This document shows, one piece after another, positions 1 to 6,508 of a stretch of DNA of 6,518 bases. A model generated the notes under the pieces. That model was not told where the DNA came from and ran no database searches. It was given only the letters and a program-made list of their open reading frames with translations. Location of the stretch: positions 1 through 6,518 of the forward strand of contig CALZHV010000121.1 of the NCBI GenBank assembly GCA_945787485.1. The letters are read 5' to 3'. This stretch comes from an uncultured Lachnospiraceae bacterium. Lineage in GTDB: Bacteria; Bacillota; Clostridia; Lachnospirales; Lachnospiraceae. The position numbers and the translations under genes are program-made. The first letter of the stretch is position 1, and every line of letters starts with the position of its first letter.

Positions 1-1611
1 GGTGTAGCAAAAATTGAAACGCTTTCTCCTCCAAGTGGAAGAGATCCTGGACTTTGTTTGCCTGAAACATTGAAAGGTATTTTTACATCAGAGTTTGTTA
101 GTAGATTTGTGTTTGATGGTGAGCAAGCAAAAAAATCTATGGATAGAGAATCCAATGAAGCAGACGAAACAATTCGCTATTTGTATCGTCTCGATGAACT
201 TGACACTATTTTAGCGATGAATAACAACATTCTTCAAGAAATACAGAATGCTGAAGGAGGCGGCAAAGGAACTCATGGTTCATTAAGCAACCTTCGTTCA
301 AGGCGCAAAAAAATACAAGATAGTATTGCTGTTTTAGAGAAAAAGCAAAAAGAATACAATGCCAACATTGCAAGTTTTGAAAAGGACAAGGCAGAAAAAG
401 AAAAACAGCGTCAAGAATTTGATAAAAATTATGAAGCTCTCAACAAAGAGAAAAATGATATTATACAGGAACAAGAAAAAAATCGTGGCAATATTGATGT
501 AAAAGTTGCTGAAATAATATCATTAGCAAAAACACCGTATTTAATAAGCGAAGCTTTATGCGAACGCATGTATGAACTTGGTGCGACAATGAAAAAGTTG
601 AAGTTACCAAAAAGCAGTTCAAAAGACTTTTTCACCGAACTTGCACATGCAGAAAAATGTGTTTGTGACAGATGCATTGGAGATGCAGAGAGGGCCGCTA
701 TACTGAAAAATGCCGACAAATATCTCGGCAGTGATCATCAGGCTGTTTTAAATAATATAAAAAGTGTTTTAATGGATAGTTCATATGACGATAGATTAGT
801 GGTTGCTTTTAATGAACTCGGAGATTTACAGGAAGAAAAAACACGCCTGAATGCTCGCTTTGCTGATGTTGATGACAAGCTGATTAAGGCTGGTGGTCCG
901 CAGGTTGAACAGCTTCAAAAAGAAATTGAAACTTTGATTAGCAAAATATCTGAAGCAAAAGCGTTACTTAAGATAATTGAATCAAGAGATGAGAATGATG
1001 AAACATTAACAGAAGAAAATAATCTTCATAAGGCTCGTATTGCAGATAAAGAATATGAAATTAAGATTGCATCTACAACAAAAACCAATGCGGCATTATG
1101 TAAGAAAAACATCGTTCAGGGACTTATTGAAGAAATTAAACTTCAAGCAACTTATGCATTAAAGCAAGAAATAATAAAAAAGACAAACGAAAAGATTGGT
1201 CGGGTGATAACAGACGACTACATAGAAATTGAAAATATCGACGGTTACATAAAACTCAAAAACAAGGATGGTGCTAGCGAAGGTCAAACCCTGAGCATAG
1301 GTTATTGTTTCTTGGGAACCTTGTTTGAAAGTGCTGAACTTGAATTTCCGTTTGTTATCGACTCACCAACAGGAAAAATGGACTTTGATAAACGTCAGGC
1401 TGTTGCTGAAATTATTCCTGTTGTTTTCAATCAAATGATTGCTTTTGTTCAGTCTGCAGAAGTAGAGCGTTTCGCTGATAGATTTTACGATAATGCAGAC
1501 TCACAATATCTTACAGTTGTTGCTTCAAAAGAAACCGGAGAAATTACTGTTCATAAAGGTATAGATTTCTTTGATTCTTATCAACGTCAACATAAAGGAG
1601 ATGAAATATAA
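1..1611 (+). CDS. SMC/Rad50/DndD-like coiled-coil ABC ATPase, 5' end outside the window
   Basis: The frame is open from base 1, giving 536 residues of a longer protein; the Walker A half lies upstream. Residues 36-41 (FVFDGE), followed by a helical stretch with LDELD, match the FFFDGE segment of DndD/Rad50-type ATPases near the Q-loop. A charged, Lys/Glu-rich coiled coil spans about 70-160 and a second about 275-380. Between them lies C220-V-C-D-R-C225, a CxxC knuckle like the Rad50 zinc hook, with an extra Cys. The C-terminal head carries an ABC signature-like SEGQ (426-429), then Walker B and D-loop in FVIDSPTGKMD (451-461). Proteins of this build bind and remodel DNA ends and dimerise through their heads. 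It is the first visible gene of a defence-like operon and overlaps the next gene by one base. The ABC/SMC assignment is firm. The subfamily (DndD-like, Lamassu LmuB-like or an ABC three-component ATPase) is inference. Confidence 0.88.
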   Translation, partial: GVAKIETLSPPSGRDPGLCLPETLKGIFTSEFVSRFVFDGEQAKKSMDRESNEADETIRYLYRLDELDTILAMNNNILQEIQNAEGGGKGTHGSLSNLRSRRKKIQDSIAVLEKKQKEYNANIASFEKDKAEKEKQRQEFDKNYEALNKEKNDIIQEQEKNRGNIDVKVAEIISLAKTPYLISEALCERMYELGATMKKLKLPKSSSKDFFTELAHAEKCVCDRCIGDAERAAILKNADKYLGSDHQAVLNNIKSVLMDSSYDDRLVVAFNELGDLQEEKTRLNARFADVDDKLIKAGGPQVEQLQKEIETLISKISEAKALLKIIESRDENDETLTEENNLHKARIADKEYEIKIASTTKTNAALCKKNIVQGLIEEIKLQATYALKQEIIKKTNEKIGRVITDDYIEIENIDGYIKLKNKDGASEGQTLSIGYCFLGTLFESAELEFPFVIDSPTGKMDFDKRQAVAEIIPVVFNQMIAFVQSAEVERFADRFYDNADSQYLTVVASKETGEITVHKGIDFFDSYQRQHKGDEI

Positions 1612-2093
1612 TGCATTTTACGATGTCAAAAAGTGCACAAGATTTTTTTAGTAATATTATTGCTCAAGAAGGATCTCATGGCCCGAAAGATAAAAATAAA
1701 TTCATCCAGTTTGATGTGTATTATTGTTGCGCTTTGATTGGTATGGCTGCGGTGCAGTTAGATGATGACACATCTGATTTAAAAGCACAGTTGGTTGATA
1801 AATATCCAAAAGCTTATTCCGAATACAAAGCATATATCGCAGGGCTTTTAGTTGCAACAGAAGCTAAGCGTCTTGGAATAGATTTGCAGAGTTCAAAGCT
1901 TGAAGAGGTTATGCTTCAGTATCTTAGTGACGATTCAACAATGCTGTCCGAAGAAGGAATCAAAACATTAAATGCTTATTCGTTAAAGGGTTATCAATTG
2001 ATACATGAATTTCCCCTCGAAGAAAAGCCTACAACAAAAGAGGAGTTTTTAGAAGCGTTTAATGTGGCGTTACAAGTTTATGGGACTACATAA
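1611..2093 (+). CDS. Small helical partner protein of the SMC-like ATPase, family not recognised
   Basis: This is a 160-residue soluble protein with no signal peptide or membrane segment. The start is the ATG at 1611, in a TAATG overlap with the ATPase stop; AAAGGAG at 1594-1600 is well placed for it, and too far from the alternative ATG at 1623. Visible features are an N-terminal helix (SKSAQDFF, 6-13), a hydrophobic aromatic segment DVYYCCALIGMA (35-46), and a predicted all-alpha C-terminal half with conserved-looking LSDDSTMLSEEG and LNAYSLKGYQLI. Translational coupling to a DndD-like ATPase makes it a probable complex subunit. Position and size recall DndE and the small Dnd-associated protein 4, whose aromatic-hydrophobic N-terminal segment and late Tyr/Gly motif are loosely similar; the middle component of ABC three-component systems is another option. 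None of these matches is strong enough to name it. Confidence 0.85.
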   Translation: MHFTMSKSAQDFFSNIIAQEGSHGPKDKNKFIQFDVYYCCALIGMAAVQLDDDTSDLKAQLVDKYPKAYSEYKAYIAGLLVATEAKRLGIDLQSSKLEEVMLQYLSDDSTMLSEEGIKTLNAYSLKGYQLIHEFPLEEKPTTKEEFLEAFNVALQVYGTT

Positions 2094-2095
2094 GT

Positions 2096-2111
2096 TTTAG
2101 GAGGACAATAT
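2096..2111 (+). repeat. Leader repeat copy 1 with AGGAGG ribosome binding site
   Basis: TTTAGGAGGACAATAT occupies the 20-base gap before the DUF262 gene. It places a perfect AGGAGG (2099-2104) nine bases before the ATG at 2114 and so fixes that start. The same 16 bases recur unchanged before the next gene at 3943-3958. Confidence 0.85.
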
Positions 2112-2113
2112 AT

Positions 2114-3916
2114 ATGAACAGCAGTGATTGTACAATAAAAGAAATGTTCAGCCAGCTTGGCTATATATTTGAGGTGCCTAATTATCAACGTTGTTATGTA
2201 TGGGAAGTACAGGAAGTGGATGCTTATTTAAAAGATATTGATTATTGTTATGAGCAAAATCAATATACACATAAATACGATCATTTTTTTGGTCAAATGA
2301 TATTACGATTAACGGAAGAAGATCGTGCTTCTCGTCAACATTTCGAAATTGTAGATGGTCAACAACGCTTGACGACATTCACGCTTACTATTGCTGCATG
2401 CTATCGTCTAATTCTAAAAAAATCTACAACGATGGATGATGGGACAAAGGCCAAGGCTTTATCAGTTTTGAAAAATATTGGTGAAGACTATTTGATCTCT
2501 GCTCCTCGTTCCGGAAGCATCTGCAGAAGATTGACATTATCAATCCATGATAATCCATCTTTATTCGCAATCGCTAATTTGATTGATGTGTACGATCCTA
2601 AAGAAACTTTCCCTCAAGCAACATATGAATCACAAAAAAGAATATCTGTCGCTTACTCTCGTATATATTCACATTTAGAAAAGAAATTCGAGAATTTTGA
2701 AACAACAGAGTATGCAAATAACATAAAAAAATTCATTGATATTTCTGCAGATAGTCTTAATGTTGTTGTTATCAAGTCTACAACACTCGGATATAGCTAT
2801 GCATTATATCAAATTGTCAATGATAGAGGTGTTTTACTTACACCCGCTGAATTGTTAAAAGCTCGTACATTAGAATTGTTATCTACCAATAACGCTTTGC
2901 TTTCGGAGTGTGAAAAAATCTGGGATGATATATTGATTGATTCAGGCAACTCAACTAAAAATTATTTAATTTGGCACTATATGTCTATATTGTACAAGTA
3001 TCCTTCAAAAGGTAAGCTGCATGAATTATACGAAAAACATATATTAAACTGCTATGGCAAACGTGCAATATCTAATGACGAACAAGAGGATTTAGCAAAT
3101 AGCATACGATTGCTACATAAAAGTGTTATTATGTGTAGAAGTCTAAGCAAAGGAAATATACCAATCGATGGAATTCATACACAAATACAAGATATGTATT
3201 ATTCTTTAGTTGTAGGTTTAAAAAACGAATATGCTATTCCAGTATTTCTTAATATTCTTAAAGTACCAACGGAAGAACTAAGAACCAAAATCATTAATTT
3301 TCTTACTGTACTTATGGCAAAATTCTTTTTTGTTGCTAAAACAATGGGCGGAATGCATCCCAATTCGATAGCATCATTGTATTTTGAAATCAGCAAATTG
3401 ATTAGTAACACACCAACAGATTATCAATTATGTACAGAAAAATGTCATACAAAAATTATTCAAAAAGGCTCATTTGATATTTTTAAAGCTAAAATTGAAC
3501 ACGAAATATACTCAAGACAAGCAACAACATCAAGTAAGTATTTATTGTATTTTTTAGAACTGTTTTACACATCGAAAAAATATACAGTTTCCGAAATATT
3601 ACTTAGAGATAATTCTATGCCTGTGAAATTCGCCGATATTTCTACTGAACACATAGCAGCTCGAAAGTTATATGATAAAGACGGTATAGATTTAGATCAA
3701 AACGAACGAAATTATCTTGGAAATTTAACACTAATTGGTCGTGAATTAAATAATCTTTTGGATGACAAAAAATATGAAGAAAAAATACCCATATATACGG
3801 TATCACCATATATAATGACAAGAACCGTAGCAAGTATAGCTTCTTGGAAAAAGGAAGAGTTTCAAAAACGACAAGATAAACTCGTTAAAAAGACTATAGA
3901 GATTTTTAATATTTAA
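2114..3916 (+). CDS. DUF262-DUF1524 protein (GmrSD/BrxU-like, HNH-type nuclease)
   Basis: This 600-residue protein has the full two-domain layout of type IV, modification-dependent restriction enzymes such as GmrSD and BrxU, and of the phosphorothioate-sensing SspE. The N-terminal DUF262 (ParB/sulfiredoxin-like, nucleotide-hydrolysing in GmrS) shows VPNYQRCYVW (21-30) and the hallmark VDGQQRLTT (80-88), with D81, Q83, Q84 and R85 intact. A long helical middle follows. The C-terminal DUF1524 (His-Me/HNH) shows EHI with H513 and LGNLTLIGRELNN (535-547) with N546, then a Lys/Tyr-rich KKYEEK. The usual Pro after EHI is Ala here. No frameshift is visible, so it looks functional. In known relatives DUF262 uses NTP hydrolysis to control cleavage of modified DNA by the HNH domain. 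Its place behind an SMC-like ATPase suggests an effector or restriction module of the same system. Family assignment is firm; substrate is unknown. Confidence 0.93.
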   Translation: MNSSDCTIKEMFSQLGYIFEVPNYQRCYVWEVQEVDAYLKDIDYCYEQNQYTHKYDHFFGQMILRLTEEDRASRQHFEIVDGQQRLTTFTLTIAACYRLILKKSTTMDDGTKAKALSVLKNIGEDYLISAPRSGSICRRLTLSIHDNPSLFAIANLIDVYDPKETFPQATYESQKRISVAYSRIYSHLEKKFENFETTEYANNIKKFIDISADSLNVVVIKSTTLGYSYALYQIVNDRGVLLTPAELLKARTLELLSTNNALLSECEKIWDDILIDSGNSTKNYLIWHYMSILYKYPSKGKLHELYEKHILNCYGKRAISNDEQEDLANSIRLLHKSVIMCRSLSKGNIPIDGIHTQIQDMYYSLVVGLKNEYAIPVFLNILKVPTEELRTKIINFLTVLMAKFFFVAKTMGGMHPNSIASLYFEISKLISNTPTDYQLCTEKCHTKIIQKGSFDIFKAKIEHEIYSRQATTSSKYLLYFLELFYTSKKYTVSEILLRDNSMPVKFADISTEHIAARKLYDKDGIDLDQNERNYLGNLTLIGRELNNLLDDKKYEEKIPIYTVSPYIMTRTVASIASWKKEEFQKRQDKLVKKTIEIFNI

Positions 3917-3942
3917 ATACCAAGTATTCAATGTAAAAAACA

Positions 3943-3958
3943 TTTAGGAGGACAATAT
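3943..3958 (+). repeat. Leader repeat copy 2 with AGGAGG ribosome binding site
   Basis: This is an exact second copy of TTTAGGAGGACAATAT (first copy 2096-2111). Here AGGAGG (3946-3951) lies five bases before the ATG at 3957, whose first two bases form the end of the repeat. It supports that start codon. The 40-base gap after the DUF262 stop has no terminator-like hairpin, so the two genes are probably co-transcribed. Confidence 0.85.
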
Positions 3959-5699
3959 GATAAGTGTTTCGGTTCTAATAACAAATGGACATGAGTTTTT
4001 GCTGTGCCAACATTTAGACAAACACAACAATCAACTTATATATTCTCTTCCTGTTGTTACAACACCAACATTGATTGGAGCAAAAAGAAAAATAAAAAAA
4101 CAAATCGAAGAATTAGGTGTATCATTTTTTATTGAGAAAGAAATCTATAATCAACCGCATAATGATGATGTGCATTATGTGTTTCTTTGTCATGCAAATA
4201 AATATGTTTATATGTTGAAGAATGATGCCTATACTTGGTTTGACATCAAGAAATGCTCTGATATTTCTATTGAGGATATATATAAACAATCGAGTGATAC
4301 TGTATGTGCGTACATAAATAATAGATTGAGTATTGCCCAAGATATCAAAAAGAAAATTAACCTACTACATGATCAAAGTGTAGTTAAGTTGGAATTTGTA
4401 GAGAAATTAGACGGTTTGCAAATTTATATAAATTCGCCTGATTTTAGATGCGCTTTCTCCTATTTAATAACATTTGATTTTTCTAGCGAGAACGAATTGG
4501 AATATCAGATCAATTGGGTATTAAATCCATCTATTGCTCCTGGTGATAAATCTGATATATACATATTGTTTTCAGAAAGTATGGCCATATTGCTGAAGCT
4601 GTTTTTTATGGAGCCTGTATATATTAATGTATTTAAGCATGTATTGATTGATGGGAAAATTGGTGGTGCAGCAATTACTTTCGAATCTAATGATTTTAAC
4701 GGAGTAATTGATAAAAATAGAATTATTGACAAGGCGGTAGCTTCATTTGAATTATTCAATGTAACTATGGGTTTGCATGGGATGATAATAGGTTCCATTT
4801 CTCATCAGAACGTTAATATCTCTGATGATGATATTATTAGTTGCCTAAACCAAAAGTGTCATAATTATGTTTTGCGTGAAGAACATGCATGTTATTACGA
4901 TAACAAAATTGCTTGCATATATCTCAATAATGGAGTTTACGATCCAGATGAACTATTAAAAGAGTATAACTATGAGGTGGTCGATGGCGTTCATGGTAAA
5001 TTACTTCTTCAGCATAAATGTGACAGGACATTTTATAATTATATAGACAATGATGAATGGAAGACTGTGCAAAAGATAATTAAAGAAAGAAAATTTTTAA
5101 ATTACAAATTATTATGTCAAAGTAATCGATTATACATTATTTCAGGCAAGGAAATTTGGGTTATAACGGGATGGTTTCATCATGGCATTGCGGATTTGGA
5201 AAAAGAAGAAATCTTGGATCGCAATCAAAAAGAACGAGCACTTTTATTAGCTAATAGAGATTTTTCATGGAAATATCCTATCAACTATTCAAGGTTCGAA
5301 GAATTATGTGCAGATCTCTTGGAGCAATTATATCCTACGTCAAGAGTTCGTCTTGCGGGAAATGCGAATAATGCAGATGGAGGACGGGATATTTTAATAT
5401 ATACTTCGGACGAAACACTTTATATTTGTCAATGTAAAGCATATCAAAAGAGTGTTGGCAAAAGCAATGTCAATGATATTCGTGATACGATTGAGTTTCA
5501 CGGAGCAACAGGATTTTTTTTAATGGTATCATCTACAGTTACTGCGCCCTTAATTAATCATTTAGAGTCTTTGCGTCAAAAATATAAAATTGACTGGTGG
5601 ACTGAAAGAGAGATTTTCAAATTGCTTAGAAGATATCCTCTTTTGGCTGAATCATATAAAGATATTTTAGATATCAAAGAGATAAATGACGTTAATTAA
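3957..5699 (+). CDS. Nudix-like domain fused to an Mrr-type PD-(D/E)XK nuclease
   Basis: This is a 580-residue protein. Residues 1-105 look like a Nudix fold: a first strand SVLITNGHEFLLCQH (4-18), a loop ending YSLPV, then IKKQIEELGV aligned to the Nudix box REUXEEXGU. Only the EE and G survive; the first Glu and the upstream Gly/Glu are lost, so hydrolysis is doubtful and a ligand-sensing role is more likely. Residues about 110-440 are unrecognised, with a hydrophobic stretch near 200-230 that does not look transmembrane. The C-terminus (about 444-570) is a restriction-endonuclease-like Mrr domain: FEELCADLLEQL (447-458) supplies the helix-borne Glu, GGRD gives D478, and YICQCK gives the QxK pair Q492/K494. 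Q in place of D/E is normal for Mrr enzymes. It is the last gene of the operon, followed by a terminator. Probably a DNA-cleaving effector; the nuclease call is firm, the Nudix call is moderate. Confidence 0.9.
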   Translation: MISVSVLITNGHEFLLCQHLDKHNNQLIYSLPVVTTPTLIGAKRKIKKQIEELGVSFFIEKEIYNQPHNDDVHYVFLCHANKYVYMLKNDAYTWFDIKKCSDISIEDIYKQSSDTVCAYINNRLSIAQDIKKKINLLHDQSVVKLEFVEKLDGLQIYINSPDFRCAFSYLITFDFSSENELEYQINWVLNPSIAPGDKSDIYILFSESMAILLKLFFMEPVYINVFKHVLIDGKIGGAAITFESNDFNGVIDKNRIIDKAVASFELFNVTMGLHGMIIGSISHQNVNISDDDIISCLNQKCHNYVLREEHACYYDNKIACIYLNNGVYDPDELLKEYNYEVVDGVHGKLLLQHKCDRTFYNYIDNDEWKTVQKIIKERKFLNYKLLCQSNRLYIISGKEIWVITGWFHHGIADLEKEEILDRNQKERALLLANRDFSWKYPINYSRFEELCADLLEQLYPTSRVRLAGNANNADGGRDILIYTSDETLYICQCKAYQKSVGKSNVNDIRDTIEFHGATGFFLMVSSTVTAPLINHLESLRQKYKIDWWTEREIFKLLRRYPLLAESYKDILDIKEINDVN

Positions 5700-5778
5700 A
5701 TGAACTTAAAGAAATATTAAGCAACTAAAAATTCCGAAAACAAGTTCTATATAATATTTTTAATTTGTCTTTTCAACT

Positions 5779-5817
5779 ATGGGTACAGAATTTTCAAAAA
5801 TCTGTACCCATTATTTG
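5779..5817 (+). terminator. Rho-independent terminator of the operon
   Basis: A perfect 11-bp stem (ATGGGTACAGA at 5779-5789 with TCTGTACCCAT at 5801-5811) closes an 11-base AT-rich loop and is followed by a short T-rich run (TTATTT). It lies 80 bases after the last operon stop codon. The T-run is brief. The symmetry would also fit an element end, since a related palindrome occurs at 6365-6413. Confidence 0.7.
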
Positions 5818-5830
5818 AGATTGTAAAATA

Positions 5831-5865
5831 AAGTGTGTAAGTTACAAAAAACTTGCACACTTTTT
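5831..5865 (+). terminator. Second stem-loop with T-run, terminator-like or element-end dyad
   Basis: AAGTGTGTAAGT (5831-5842) pairs with ACTTGCACACTT (5851-5862) as a 12-bp stem with one G-U pair and an 8-base loop. A run of five T (5861-5865) begins within the last two stem bases. As RNA it would make a good terminator. As DNA it lies just upstream of the promoter of a decayed IS256-type transposase and could be part of the element's terminal repeat or operator, because AGTGTG recurs at 5879-5884. Confidence 0.5.
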
Positions 5866-5891
5866 GCATTTGCGTAAAAGTGTGCTACAAT
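5864..5891 (+). promoter_or_regulatory. Sigma-70-type promoter before the transposase remnant
   Basis: TTGCAT (5864-5869) and TACAAT (5886-5891) are separated by 16 bases and resemble -35 and -10 boxes. They precede an AAAGGA ribosome binding site (5905-5910) and the start of the IS256-type fragment, so this is probably the original transposase promoter. The -35 box overlaps the T-run of the stem-loop at 5831-5865. Call made by eye. Confidence 0.5.
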
Positions 5892-5910
5892 AAAAGAAAA
5901 AAGAAAAGGA

Positions 5911-6047
5911 ATGGACGAAATGGAAAGAAAAAGGAAAGCACGCCGGGTGAGAGCCTCACAAAGCAGATCATCGAACAATATAATCCGAAAAGCGTTGCAG
6001 ATATGCAAAACGCCTTAAAATACATTTTCGGACCAATGTTCGGTTGA
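5911..6047 (+). pseudogene. IS256-family transposase remnant, N-terminal stub with frameshift
   Basis: The reading frame ending in TGA at 6045-6047 encodes LTKQIIEQYNPKS, then VADMQNALKYIFGPMF, which I recognise as the conserved N-terminus of IS256/Mutator-type transposases (usual form: LTKQIIEQY, PKSVEDMQNALKDIFGPMFEAML). Full-length members are about 400 residues; here similarity stops at GPMF and a stop follows, so over 85% is missing, including the DDE catalytic core. The likely starts (ATG 5911, or ATG 5920 with AAAGGA at 5905-5910 nine bases upstream) are in a different frame from the conserved part. Restoring one base in the A-rich stretch about 5917-5935 would join them, so a 1-base deletion is likely as well as truncation. 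The fragment marks past insertion-sequence activity beside the operon. Confidence 0.78.
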
Positions 6048-6364
6048 GTTGAGTTTTTTGTTCATTTCATCATGCACTGCCGTCTATTTGTTAATTTTAA
6101 AAAATCCTCAAAAGTTTTAGATAATATATCATTGGGTTCGATATTTCCAAAAAACAGAAACGAGATTTATTTTATATATTCATAGAAATATCACAAATAA
6201 CAATGAAAGAATATTCCGATTGTTTTTTACGCAACCTATCAAAATTTTACCAGCCCCGGTAAAGCAAATTTACAAAAAGAATATAAAACCACTTGAAATA
6301 ATAAACTGGTTTATTCGGTTATGAAAAGCAATGACAATTTTGATGATTTTTCTTGAAATTAGGG
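6048..6364. other. Gene-free AT-rich stretch
   Basis: No credible gene is visible on either strand. It begins where transposase similarity is lost, with a tandem GTTGAGTTGA at the junction. Minor symmetries are TTTACC/GGTAAA around AGCCCC (6246-6263) and AATAAAC/GTTTATT around TG (6300-6315); neither has a T-run or a neighbouring gene that would give it a role. It is probably decayed mobile-element or intergenic DNA. Confidence 0.6.
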
Positions 6365-6413
6365 AGTTATGGGGACATAAATTGCAAAAATATCAAAAGT
6401 TGTCCCCATAACT
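6365..6413. repeat. Perfect 13-bp inverted repeat around a 23-base loop
   Basis: AGTTATGGGGACA (6365-6377) is the exact reverse complement of TGTCCCCATAACT (6401-6413). No T-run follows, so it is a poor terminator. The arms resemble those of the operon terminator (ATGGGTACAGA and its complement), and the loops share AAAAAT and TCAAAA words. GGGGACA/TGTCCCC hairpins are known beside REP-associated IS200-like transposase genes, so this may be a REP-type hairpin or element end. That link is inference. Confidence 0.7.
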
Positions 6414-6463
6414 TGATTATATTGATAGATTTAGGCAAATTTCATAATTGGTCTGGATATCCT

Positions 6464-6500
6464 AACTCCTTTGTGGTATTTGTTGTACTGCAAAGGAGTT
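6464..6500 (+). promoter_or_regulatory. Hairpin that sequesters the Shine-Dalgarno of the next gene
   Basis: AACTCCTTTG (6464-6473) is the exact reverse complement of CAAAGGAGTT (6491-6500), with a 17-base loop. The right arm contains the whole AAAGGAG ribosome binding site (6492-6498) for the ATG at 6509, so the RNA hairpin would hide it. This arrangement is known for some IS200/IS605 transposase mRNAs, where it keeps translation low, and for other translationally regulated leaders. A GGATATCC palindrome sits directly upstream at 6455-6462. Confidence 0.65.
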
Positions 6501-6508
6501 GATTATTT

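Noticed and set aside
429..719. Antisense open frame inside the ATPase gene
   Set aside because: It lies opposite strongly supported coding sequence, has no ribosome binding site of note, and the product is a low-complexity Ser/Phe-rich shadow.
4505..4798. Antisense open frame inside the Nudix-like/Mrr gene
   Set aside because: The sense frame encodes a coherent protein with recognised domains; the antisense product is Ile/Ser-rich without motifs.
5712..5759. AAATATTA / TAATATTT inverted repeat after the last operon gene
   Set aside because: It is only 8 bp of pure A/T with a 32-base loop, expected by chance in AT-rich spacer; the stronger hairpin at 5779 serves as terminator.
5811..6008. 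Antisense 65-residue hydrophobic frame
   Set aside because: It is opposite the IS256-type remnant, spans the promoter and stem-loop, and has no supporting start signal; its hydrophobicity comes from the complementary A-rich strand.
5853..6047. Intact small gene starting at the TTG at 5853
   Set aside because: That start lies within a stem-loop and upstream of the promoter -10 box; the conserved part is only the transposase N-terminus, so a frameshifted remnant explains it better.
6203..6262. 19-codon open frame starting ATG AAA GAA
   Set aside because: There is no ribosome binding site and the length is within chance expectation for this base composition.
6300..6315. AATAAAC-TG-GTTTATT dyad as an operator
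   Set aside because: It is short and AT-rich, with no adjacent promoter or regulator to support it.
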